From positions 1-13,666 of the forward strand of contig JBARWE010000284.1 in assembly GCA_049646625.1 (NCBI GenBank): DNA of 13,666 bases, given 5' to 3'. The notes under the pieces are model-generated. The model saw only the letters and a list, made by a program, of their open reading frames with translations. It searched no databases and was not told the origin of the DNA. This DNA comes from PRO6 sp049646625 (GTDB taxonomy: Bacteria > Pseudomonadota > Alphaproteobacteria > Rhizobiales > Xanthobacteraceae). Positions 1-6,718 of this stretch are shown piece by piece; positions within the stretch are counted from its first letter, which is position 1; the number at the start of each line of letters is the position of its first letter. The position numbers and the translations under genes were made by a program.

Positions 1-1371
1 GTTGCGGCGCGACCGGCCGCGGACACTTTCTCGCCGCCGCTTGCGCCGGCGCGACCGGCCCCGCCGCCGCCAGACAGCCGCCACTCGGAGACCTACTATC
101 AGGTCAAGGCGACCATCTTCGGCGCGCTGATCGAGGCGATCGACCTAACGCAGCTCTCCAAGCTCGACGGCGAATCCGCGCGCGAGGAAATCCGCGACAT
201 CGTCAACGAGATCATCGCGATCAGAAATATCGTGATGTCGATCGCCGAGCAGGAAGAACTGCTCGACGACATCTGCAACGACGTGCTCGGCTACGGGCCG
301 CTTGAGCCGCTCTTGGCGCGCGACGATATCGCCGACATCATGGTCAACGGCGCCGGCACCGTCTATATCGAGGTCGGCGGCAAGATTCAGCGCACCGGCA
401 TCCGCTTCCGCGACAACCAGCAGCTTCTGAACATCTGCCAGCGCATCGTCAGCCAGGTCGGCCGCCGCGTCGATGAATCCTCGCCGATCGTCGATGCCCG
501 CCTCGCCGACGGCTCGCGCGTCAACGCCATCGTGCCGCCGCTCGCCATCGACGGGCCGGCGCTCACCATCCGCAAGTTCAAGAAGGACAAGCTGACGCTC
601 GACCAGCTTGTCCGCTTCGGCACCATCTCGCCGGAGGGCGCGCAGATCCTGCAGATCATCGGCCGCTGCCGCTGCAACGTCTTGATTTCCGGCGGCACCG
701 GCTCGGGCAAGACCACGCTGCTCAACTGCCTGACCAGCTATATCGATGCCGACGAGCGCATCATTACTTGCGAGGATGCCGCCGAGCTGCAACTGCAGCA
801 GCCGCATGTCGTCCGCCTCGAAACCCGCCCGCCCAATATCGAGGGCGAGGGTCAGGTGACGATGCGTGATCTCGTCAAGAACTGCCTGCGCATGCGGCCC
901 GAGCGCATCATCGTCGGCGAGGTGCGCGGCCCCGAGGCATTCGACCTGTTGCAGGCGATGAACACCGGCCACGACGGCTCGATGGGCACGCTGCATGCCA
1001 ACTCACCGCGCGAGGCGCTGTCGCGCTGCGAATCGATGATCACGATGGGCGGCTACGCGCTGCCCTCGCGCACCATCCGCGAGATGATCTGCGCCTCGAT
1101 CGACGTCGTCATTCAGGCTTCCCGCCTGCGCGATGGCTCGCGTCGCATCACCCACATCACCGAGCTGATGGGGATGGAAGGCGACACCATCATCACCCAG
1201 GATATTTTCCTCTACGACATCGCCGGCGAGGATGCCAACGGCAACATCATCGGTCGCCATCGCTCGACCGGCATCGGCCGGCCGCGTTTCTGGGATCGCG
1301 CCCGCTACTATGGCGAGGAGAAGCGGCTCGCGGCGGCGCTCGACGCCTCCGATACCGGCACCGCACCTTAG
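1..1371 (+). CDS. cpaF: CpaF/TadA-type pilus assembly ATPase (5' partial)
   Basis: Secretion ATPase of the type II/IV (VirB11/GspE-like) superfamily that powers assembly of the Flp/Tad pilus from the cytoplasmic face of the inner membrane. The frame is open from base 1, so the start lies outside the window; the first ATG at 232 is internal, because the 77 upstream codons hold a Pro/Ala-rich linker and then the usual CpaF N-terminal helices (Y-Q-V-K-A-T-I-F, R-E-E-I). Counting codons from base 1, Walker A GGTGSGKTT is at 231-239, the Asp box EDAAEL begins at 258, Walker B-type RIIVGEVRG is at 302-310, and the His box GHDGSMGTLHANS is at 323-335. All motifs are intact. Stop is TAG at 1369-1371. 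tadB starts 10 bases later, which implies co-transcription and joint function. The family identity is secure. Confidence 0.96.
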   Translation, partial: VAARPAADTFSPPLAPARPAPPPPDSRHSETYYQVKATIFGALIEAIDLTQLSKLDGESAREEIRDIVNEIIAIRNIVMSIAEQEELLDDICNDVLGYGPLEPLLARDDIADIMVNGAGTVYIEVGGKIQRTGIRFRDNQQLLNICQRIVSQVGRRVDESSPIVDARLADGSRVNAIVPPLAIDGPALTIRKFKKDKLTLDQLVRFGTISPEGAQILQIIGRCRCNVLISGGTGSGKTTLLNCLTSYIDADERIITCEDAAELQLQQPHVVRLETRPPNIEGEGQVTMRDLVKNCLRMRPERIIVGEVRGPEAFDLLQAMNTGHDGSMGTLHANSPREALSRCESMITMGGYALPSRTIREMICASIDVVIQASRLRDGSRRITHITELMGMEGDTIITQDIFLYDIAGEDANGNIIGRHRSTGIGRPRFWDRARYYGEEKRLAAALDASDTGTAP

Positions 1372-1381
1372 GGAGAGCGTC

Positions 1382-2356
1382 ATGAGTCTCAATACGCTCG
1401 CCTTCGCCTTTCTCGGCGCCATCGCGGTCGGTGGCCTTGCCTGGGTCTTCCTTTACCCGCTGCTGAGCGGCGAGCGGGCGGCGCAGAAGCGCCGCTCCTC
1501 GATCACGCGCGCCGAGCCGGCCCGGCGGACGGTCGATCGCAGCCAGCGCTCGCGCCGCGAGCAGGTCGAGCACTCGCTGAAGGAGTTGGAGGAGCGCACC
1601 CGCTCGTCGAAGAAAATCTCGGTGGCGATGCGTATTTCGCAGGCCGGCCTCGACTGGTCCGTTCGCAAGTTCATCGTCATCTCGGCGACGTTTGGCGTCG
1701 TGCTGTTTCTGATTGCCTGGCTCGTCGGCGGCGACCTGCTGACGGCGCTGGGTCTTGGCTTCGCCGGCGGCTTCGGCTTGCCGCGCTGGTTGCTTGGCTG
1801 GCTCAAGCGGCGCCGCGAGAAGAAATTTCTGCTGGCGCTGCCCGATGCCGTCGACGTCATCGTGCGCGGCATCAAGGCCGGCCTGCCGCTGTTCGATTCG
1901 ATCAAGCTGGTAGCAGCGGAGGCACCCGAGCCGCTGCGCAGCGAGTTCAAGGCCATCGTCGAGACCCAGACGGTCGGCATTCCGCTCGGCGAAGCCTGCG
2001 CCAAGCTCTACGAACGGATGCCGCTGCCGGAAGCGAATTTTTTCGGCATCGTCGTGTCGATCCAGCAAAAGTCCGGCGGCAACCTGTCGGAAGCGCTCGG
2101 CAACCTGTCCAAGGTGCTGCGCGACCGCAAGAAGATGTCGGAGAAAATCCAGGCGATGTCGATGGAGGCCAAGGCGTCGGCCGCCATCATCGGCTCGCTG
2201 CCGCCGCTCGTCATGTTTCTTGTCTACCTTACCACGCCCGACTACATCTCGCTGTTGTGGACCCATCCGACCGGTCGGCTGATGCTGGCCGGCTGCGCGC
2301 TGTGGATGGCCATGGGCATTCTGGTGATGAAGAAGATGATCAATTTTGATTTCTAG
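1382..2356 (+). CDS. tadB: Tad pilus inner-membrane platform protein TadB
   Basis: Integral membrane protein of the GspF/T2SSF family, expected to form with TadC the inner-membrane platform on which the CpaF ATPase acts during Flp pilus assembly. It has 324 residues, normal for TadB. Predicted membrane segments lie near residues 5-28, 96-116, 118-140, 265-285 and 298-317. A basic, charged stretch spans about 31-80. The T2SSF domain is at about 150-280, with the characteristic LPDAVDVIVRGIKAGLPL and QQKSGGNLSEALGNLS segments. The ATG at 1382 is preferred: GGGAG at 1371-1375 sits 6 bases upstream and overlaps the cpaF stop. An in-frame extension back to 1232 would overlap cpaF and is not credible. 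The gene is followed by an unusually structured 101-base gap before tadC. Confidence 0.95.
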   Translation: MSLNTLAFAFLGAIAVGGLAWVFLYPLLSGERAAQKRRSSITRAEPARRTVDRSQRSRREQVEHSLKELEERTRSSKKISVAMRISQAGLDWSVRKFIVISATFGVVLFLIAWLVGGDLLTALGLGFAGGFGLPRWLLGWLKRRREKKFLLALPDAVDVIVRGIKAGLPLFDSIKLVAAEAPEPLRSEFKAIVETQTVGIPLGEACAKLYERMPLPEANFFGIVVSIQQKSGGNLSEALGNLSKVLRDRKKMSEKIQAMSMEAKASAAIIGSLPPLVMFLVYLTTPDYISLLWTHPTGRLMLAGCALWMAMGILVMKKMINFDF

Positions 2357-2457
2357 TGTGGCGGTTCAGAAATTTGCTTCATTGCTTCAGCGCGCTCGTC
2401 AAGCGGACTTCTGAACCTGAACTGGAACTCTAAATTTGCCGGCACGAGGCGGCGACC
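2357..2457 (+). repeat. tadB-tadC spacer with inverted and direct repeats
   Basis: This 101-base non-coding spacer is clearly AT-richer than its flanks. It contains a perfect 9-base inverted repeat, GGTTCAGAA at 2363-2371 and TTCTGAACC at 2409-2417, enclosing 37 bases. Within that loop a further GCTT/AAGC pair (2384-2387 with 2401-2404) can nest. The 8-mer TTGCTTCA is repeated in tandem at 2374-2381 and 2382-2389, and AAATTTGC occurs at 2370-2377 and again at 2432-2439. No T-tract follows the hairpin, so it does not look like a simple terminator. Possible roles are an mRNA processing or stability element or a remnant of a small insertion; the sequence alone does not decide. Confidence 0.55.
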
Positions 2458-3432
2458 ATGCTCGATTTTCTGATCGACAGATTGCAGGATCCGCGTTTTC
2501 TCGCGATGATCCTTGCCGCCATTGGCGGCGCTGCGACAGTCTATACGCTGATCACGCCGCTGCTGGTGACGGACCCGCTGAAGAAGCGGATGAAGCTGGT
2601 GGCCAACGAGCGCGAGCGGTTGCGCCAGCGTGAGCGCGAGCGCATCAATCGCAGCGAGAAGGTCAGCTTGCGCCAGTCGCCGCGCCAGCTCGTGTCCAAG
2701 GTGGTCAACGAGTTCAACCTGAGCAAGTGGGTTGGCCAGGAGGAGGCGCGCGAGAAGCTGTCAATGGCCGGCTATCGCGGCCAGGCGCCTTACATCACGT
2801 TCCTGTTCTTCCGGCTGGTGACGCCGCTGGTGCTGCTGGCCCTGACGGTGCTGTACGTCTTTTTCGTCTTGCGGCTGCAACAGTCGCTGTCGGTGAAGAT
2901 CGGCATATGTCTCGTCGCCGCCTATGTCGGCATGCAGGCGCCGATGCTGTTCCTCAAGAACAAGATCGCCCGGCGCCAGACCTCGATCCGGCGTGCCTTC
3001 CCCAATGCGCTCGATCTTTTGCTGATCTGCGTCGAGTCCGGCATGTCGATCGAGGTGGCCTTTCGCAAGGTCGCCGCCGAGATCGGCACGGAATCGGTGC
3101 CGCTTGCCGAGGAATTCACGCTGACCACGGCGGAGCTGTCGTATCTGCAGGATCGCAAGCAGGCTTATGAAAATCTCGCCCGGCGCGTCGGCATCGATGG
3201 CGTGAAGTCGGTCTGCCTGGCGCTGCAGCAATCGGAGCGCTACGGCACCCCGCTCGGCCAGAGCCTCAGGGTAATGGCGCAGGAAAATCGCGATGCCCGC
3301 ATGACGGCGGCCGAGAAGAAGGCGGCGGCGCTGCCGCCCAAGCTGACCGTGCCGATGATCCTGTTTTTCCTGCCGGTGCTGTTCGTCGTGATCCTCGGCC
3401 CGACCGGGATCCGACTTTCCGCGATGCAATAG
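2458..3432 (+). CDS. tadC: Tad pilus inner-membrane platform protein TadC
   Basis: Second GspF/T2SSF-family platform protein of the Tad/Flp pilus machine, presumed partner of TadB. It has 324 residues, standard for TadC. Membrane segments are predicted near 13-37, 113-136, 146-166 and 297-318. Between the first two lies a highly charged, probably helical cytoplasmic stretch (about 41-80, rich in Arg/Glu/Lys). The T2SSF domain spans about 180-300 and begins with FPNALDLLLICVESGMSIE, typical of TadC. The ATG at 2458 follows GAGG at 2446-2449 at 8 bases. It is separated from tadB by 101 bases, longer than usual inside this operon type. tadD, often next in tad clusters, is not downstream; the next gene is a convergent cold-shock gene. 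Confidence 0.95.
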   Translation: MLDFLIDRLQDPRFLAMILAAIGGAATVYTLITPLLVTDPLKKRMKLVANERERLRQRERERINRSEKVSLRQSPRQLVSKVVNEFNLSKWVGQEEAREKLSMAGYRGQAPYITFLFFRLVTPLVLLALTVLYVFFVLRLQQSLSVKIGICLVAAYVGMQAPMLFLKNKIARRQTSIRRAFPNALDLLLICVESGMSIEVAFRKVAAEIGTESVPLAEEFTLTTAELSYLQDRKQAYENLARRVGIDGVKSVCLALQQSERYGTPLGQSLRVMAQENRDARMTAAEKKAAALPPKLTVPMILFFLPVLFVVILGPTGIRLSAMQ

Positions 3433-3606
3433 GCCGCGCCGGCGGTAAACACCGGCATCCTCCGGCCGCGTGGCGGACATGTCGCCGGCACCGGTGCTGG
3501 TTCCTGCGTATCCGCCGGCTTGGTCGCGCCTGTGAGGCAAGGGGGAGTTTTGAAGTCCGGCCCGGCGTGGCGGCCGAGCCTGCGATTGATCCGGGGCAGC
3601 CGAGGC
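3433..3606. other. Convergent intergenic gap, tadC / cspA
   Basis: A GC-rich gap of 174 bases between the tadC and cspA stops. No gene is supported. It holds weak potential hairpins only: GCCGG/CCGGC pairing around 3440-3460 just after tadC, the 10-base palindrome GCACCGGTGC near 3487-3496, and GAGCCT (3576-3581) with AGGCTC (3603-3608), which overlaps the cspA stop. None is followed by a convincing T-run in either direction, so no terminator is called with confidence. Confidence 0.4.
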
Positions 3607-3807
3607 TCAGGCTTTCAGGTTTTCCGCCGAGGTCTTGCCGCGGTTGGCGACTTCCTCGTACTCGACCGTCTGGCCTTCGTTCAGCGTGGCAAGGCCGGCT
3701 TTCTGAACCGCCGAGATATGGACGAAGATGTCCTTTCCGCCGCTGTTCGGCTGAATGAACCCATAGCCCTTGGTGGGGTTGAACCACTTCACAGTCCCTG
3801 TAGGCAT
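3607..3807 (-). CDS. cspA: CspA-family cold-shock protein
   Basis: Small single-domain nucleic-acid-binding protein (OB fold) that binds single-stranded RNA/DNA and is thought to melt mRNA structure; cytoplasmic. It has 66 residues, the standard size. The N-terminal TGTVKWFN leads to RNP1 K13-G-Y-G-F-I18 and RNP2 I27-F-V-H-I-S32, both intact, followed by the E-G-Q-T-V-E-Y-E strand. The ATG at 3807 is preferred, with GGAG 9 bases upstream. The TTG directly before it (3810) is an alternative start that would add one Met and is also well spaced from the same GGAG. It is a monocistronic gene facing tadC. Family members can be cold-induced, growth-phase-linked or constitutive, and the sequence does not say which applies. 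The gene symbol denotes the family, not a proven orthologue. Confidence 0.95.
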   Translation of the reverse strand: MPTGTVKWFNPTKGYGFIQPNSGGKDIFVHISAVQKAGLATLNEGQTVEYEEVANRGKTSAENLKA

Positions 3808-3972
3808 CAATATCGACTCCGCGAGCAGCTATCGAAAGATCCTCCGCGACACCGCTCGTCAGCGCGCGAGGCGCAAAACCATAGGCGGTTTGCCGCGCCC
3901 TTGATAGATTAAAAAACAGTCGGTTCATTTTGACGCATTCGAATGTTTTGAGGACGAACGCACCGCAGATGG

Positions 3973-3988
3973 CGGCCGGCACCGGCCG
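3973..3988. repeat. Perfect GC-rich inverted repeat
   Basis: CGGCCGG and CCGGCCG, 7-base arms around a central CA. It is made only of G and C, so chance occurrence in this GC-rich DNA is fairly likely. It lies about 100 bases upstream of the glycosyltransferase start. Confidence 0.4.
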
Positions 3989-4027
3989 ATTGACTTCGCT
4001 GGCTCGCTACCGGAGAAAGCCGGTCCC

Positions 4028-4047
4028 GCCGTATCGTCCGATACGGC
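4028..4047 (+). promoter_or_regulatory. Perfect 9-base dyad upstream of glycosyltransferase
   Basis: Arms GCCGTATCG (4028-4036) and CGATACGGC (4039-4047) are perfect inverted repeats around a central TC, ending 40 bases before the glycosyltransferase ATG. As DNA it has the size and symmetry of an operator for a dimeric regulator. As RNA it could form a 7-pair stem with a CGUCCG loop in the leader. It is not a run of G/C only, which makes chance less likely than for neighbouring GC palindromes. The binding protein is unknown. Confidence 0.45.
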
Positions 4048-4087
4048 CTCTTCGCCGGCCGGCGCCGGCTTACTTGCGGCGCACGCC

Positions 4088-5680
4088 ATGACCGACGCGC
4101 GATCCGGCGCATCCGCCTGGAAACCGATGGAAAGACTGGCGACGCCGGCCGTGGCGCTGGCGCTGCTTGTGCTGTTCACGCTGCTGCGCGCGCTCTACGC
4201 CGGCGTTGCGGAATTGCGTACCGACGAGGCGTATTACTGGACCTGGTCGCAGGAGAGCGTCGCATCGTTCCTCGATCATCCGCCGATGGTGGCGTGGATG
4301 GTCCGGCTCGGCACCGCGCTGTTCGGCGACACCTTGTTCGGCGTTCGCTTCGGCGGCCTGGTGGCGATGGCTGTCGCGCAGGTTTTTCTCGCCGATATCG
4401 TGCGGCGGCTGGCGCGCGATTCGGCCGCGGTGTGGCTCGCGCTTCTGATGTTCGATGCCGCGCTCTACTACGGGCTGTTCATGGCCAAGATCGCGCCGGA
4501 CGTGGCGCTGATCCCGTGTGTGCTCGGCATGCTGTGGGCCTTGGTGCGGCTCATCGAAACGCAGGACGGGCGCTGGTGGGTGGCGGCCGGCGCCTTTGCC
4601 GGGCTGGCGGCGCTGTCGAAATACACCGTCGTGTTTCTGTTGCCGGCGATTGCCGCCTTCGCGTTGTGGCCGGCGTGGCGGCGGCGCTGGCTGGCAAGCC
4701 CGTGGCCGTGGCTCGGGCTTGTTGCGGCGCTGGCGCTGTTTTCGCCGGTGGTGATCTGGAACGCTGCCAACGATTGGGCCTCGTTCCGCTTCCAATTCGT
4801 GCGGGCAGGCGCCGATCACGGCCTGTCGCTGCGCACGGTCAGTGATTTTCTCGGCGTGCAGATGGTGATGGTCGGGCCGGTGCTGCTGCCGGTGCTGCTG
4901 TCGGCCGTCGCGATGACCGCATGGCGCGGCGTCCGCCACCATGAGGCCGCTGCCATTCTGCTTTCGACCGCGGTGCTGGCGCCGCTTTGTTATTTCGTCT
5001 GGAAGTCGCTGTCGCTCAGGATCGGCGACACCTGGCCGATGTTCATGTGGCCGCCGGCCATCGCCGCCGCCGCCATCAACCTCGCGGTCTTGCAGCGCGA
5101 GCAAGACGCATCATGGCTGGTACGGCAGACGAGGCGCTGGATTCACATTGCCATCACGACCGGCCTTGCTCTCGTGGTCGCGGTGTTTGTTTACTACGCG
5201 CTCGGCACCTCAGTGCTGCTCGGCCGGCTCGACCCGGTCGGCAAGGAGGCGGGCTACGCGGCGATCGCCGCGCGTTCCGAAAGCGAAATGGCGGCGACCG
5301 GCGCCACCTGGATCGCCACCACCGACTACCGCACCACCGCGATGCTGCGCTGGTACTTGAAGGACCGCGTGCCGGTGGTGCAGATCAACGAGCGCAGCCG
5401 CTTCATCGGCTTTCGCAGCCCGGATATGGCGCGCGTCACCGGCCATGCCGGGCTTTATGTGGCGGCGGCTGGCAGCGCTGAGGATCCGGCGTGGCGCGCC
5501 ACCACCGCGGTGCGCACCCCGGTCGGCGAGGTCGAACAGCGCTGGCGCGGCGTTGTCATCGACCGTTTCGTGCTGGAGAAAATCACCGGCTGGACGCCGG
5601 AGCTGAACCCGCCGCCGGCCTCGCCGCTGTACAAATGGCCGACGCTGGCCTCTCTCACGGCGCTGCGGCCGGCCGCGTGA
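4088..5680 (+). CDS. ArnT/PMT_2-like membrane glycosyltransferase
   Basis: Polytopic inner-membrane glycosyltransferase of the GT-C fold (PMT_2/ArnT-like, GT39/GT83 type). Such enzymes transfer a sugar from a polyprenyl-phosphate donor to lipid A, polysaccharide or protein on the periplasmic side. It has 530 residues. The first membrane helix is about 17-38. The signature loop follows directly: T45-D46-E47-A-Y-Y-W (acidic catalytic pair) and D63-H-P-P66. Many further helices extend to about residue 375, and then a soluble C-terminal part of about 150 residues contains the segment TTDYRTTAMLRWYLKD. The ATG at 4088 is taken although no strong Shine-Dalgarno precedes it; Met14 (4127) is a possible alternative start, with all motifs retained. 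Donor and acceptor cannot be read from the sequence. The gene is alone on its strand, with its stop 3 bases from the convergent ycjF stop. Confidence 0.88.
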   Translation: MTDARSGASAWKPMERLATPAVALALLVLFTLLRALYAGVAELRTDEAYYWTWSQESVASFLDHPPMVAWMVRLGTALFGDTLFGVRFGGLVAMAVAQVFLADIVRRLARDSAAVWLALLMFDAALYYGLFMAKIAPDVALIPCVLGMLWALVRLIETQDGRWWVAAGAFAGLAALSKYTVVFLLPAIAAFALWPAWRRRWLASPWPWLGLVAALALFSPVVIWNAANDWASFRFQFVRAGADHGLSLRTVSDFLGVQMVMVGPVLLPVLLSAVAMTAWRGVRHHEAAAILLSTAVLAPLCYFVWKSLSLRIGDTWPMFMWPPAIAAAAINLAVLQREQDASWLVRQTRRWIHIAITTGLALVVAVFVYYALGTSVLLGRLDPVGKEAGYAAIAARSESEMAATGATWIATTDYRTTAMLRWYLKDRVPVVQINERSRFIGFRSPDMARVTGHAGLYVAAAGSAEDPAWRATTAVRTPVGEVEQRWRGVVIDRFVLEKITGWTPELNPPPASPLYKWPTLASLTALRPAA

Positions 5681-5683
5681 GTA

Positions 5684-6718
5684 CTATTTTTCGGCATCCT
5701 CCTGCCGGCGCAGCAGATCCTTCGCAAGGTCGGTCAGCGACGGGCGCGGCAGCGCGGTGAACGGTAACGGCCGCGTCACATCGATGGCGGCCAACCCCAG
5801 CCGCGCCGTGAGCAGGCCGTTGAGCACGCCTTCGCCGAGCCGCGTCGAGAGTTTGGCCGCGACCCCATGGCCGAGCATCTGCTGGATCACGCTGTCGCTC
5901 GCCGCCATGCCGCCGGTGATGGCGAGATGCGACACCGCGTGGCGCATCAGGGCGAGAAGGCCGAGCGTGCCGGGCCGGCCGCCATAGAGCCGTGCCAGTT
6001 GGCGCATCAGCCGCAGCGCCGCCGCCAGCACGAACAGGACGTCGATCAGCGCCCGCGGGCTGACGGCGGTGACGATCGAGACGCGCTGGGCGGCGACCGA
6101 CACCAGCCGCCGCGCCTCCTGGTCGAGCGGCGTCATCAACTCGCGCTCGGCCAGGCGAATGAGGTCGGCGCCATCGATGATGTCGCGCGTGTGGCCGGCG
6201 AGCTGCGCGCGGGCGCGCGCCAGCCGTGGATTGCCGTGCGCCAGCTTGAGGAGGTCGGCGACGATCGCCTCGGCGGCGGGGCGGTCATCATTGGCCACCG
6301 CCTCGGCGGCGCGGGCGTGCATCGCCTCGATGGCCGCGAGCCGCGACAGCCCGAGCGCCTCGCGGATCACCACCGCCACCAGCGCCACCACCACCACGGC
6401 GGCCAGCACCGTGCCGAGATAGCCGAGCGAGATGCTGCGCGCGAACAGGTCCTCGATCAGGTGCGTGATGCCGAGGCCGGCGCCGAGCAGCACCAGCCCG
6501 GCCAGCGCGCTCCAGAACACAAGGCCCCAGCGGAAGCGTTTGCGCTCCGGCACGAACGGCTCGTCGAGCGGCACCGGCAGCGCCGCCGGATCGGCCTCCG
6601 GGGTGACGCGCACGGTGCCGTGGGCGAAGCGCGCGCCCTCGTCGCCGGGGTCCATCACTACGACGTCGGGATCGTCGAGCTTGAAGGTCGCCGGGCGGCG
6701 GCGCTCTTGCGAGGTCAT
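5684..6718 (-). CDS. ycjF: YcjF-like membrane protein (TIGR01620/DUF697)
   Basis: Inner-membrane protein of the YcjF family, which in enterobacteria is encoded beside YcjX downstream of the phage-shock (psp) genes; its biochemical role is not established. It has 344 residues, near the family length. A hydrophilic N-terminus (1-63) is followed by two strong membrane helices at about 64-84 and 98-118 and a cytoplasmic helical region. The C-terminal domain has small-residue-rich segments (SPRALIDVLFVLAAALRLM, GGRPGTLGLLALM, ITGGMAASDSVIQQ) typical of the DUF697 end. The start at 6718 overlaps the ycjX stop as ATGA, with GGAG at 6732-6729 10 bases upstream, so translation is probably coupled. The frame stays open far upstream through ycjX, but that extension is a GC-rich shadow and is not used. 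Confidence 0.92.
   Translation of the reverse strand: MTSQERRRPATFKLDDPDVVVMDPGDEGARFAHGTVRVTPEADPAALPVPLDEPFVPERKRFRWGLVFWSALAGLVLLGAGLGITHLIEDLFARSISLGYLGTVLAAVVVVALVAVVIREALGLSRLAAIEAMHARAAEAVANDDRPAAEAIVADLLKLAHGNPRLARARAQLAGHTRDIIDGADLIRLAERELMTPLDQEARRLVSVAAQRVSIVTAVSPRALIDVLFVLAAALRLMRQLARLYGGRPGTLGLLALMRHAVSHLAITGGMAASDSVIQQMLGHGVAAKLSTRLGEGVLNGLLTARLGLAAIDVTRPLPFTALPRPSLTDLAKDLLRRQEDAEK

Larger units (their letters stand above)
3808..4087. promoter_or_regulatory. Divergent gap: cspA leader/promoter and GT upstream region
   Basis: This gap lies between two divergent genes and must hold promoters for both. An AT-rich island at about 3900-3955 stands out in GC-rich surroundings. Read on the minus strand it includes TAATCT (3911-3906), a possible -10 for cspA, but no clean -35 is visible at 17 bases; on the plus strand TTGACG at 3930-3935 lacks a recognisable -10. 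If transcription of cspA begins near 3900, its leader is about 90 bases and could form a stem from GGCAAACC and GGTTTTGC-like segments (about 3859-3893). GC-rich dyads at 3973-3988 and 4028-4047 lie on the glycosyltransferase side. Exact promoter positions are guesses. Confidence 0.35.

Noticed and set aside
232..234. ATG at 232 as the start of cpaF
   Set aside because: Conserved CpaF N-terminal sequence continues in frame upstream to base 1, so this Met is internal.
3520..3912. 130-codon plus-strand frame over cspA
   Set aside because: It lies opposite the intact cold-shock gene and has no recognisable domain.
4070..5104. 344-codon open frame on the minus strand inside the glycosyltransferase
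   Set aside because: His/Arg/Gln-rich shadow opposite a recognised membrane enzyme; no domain.
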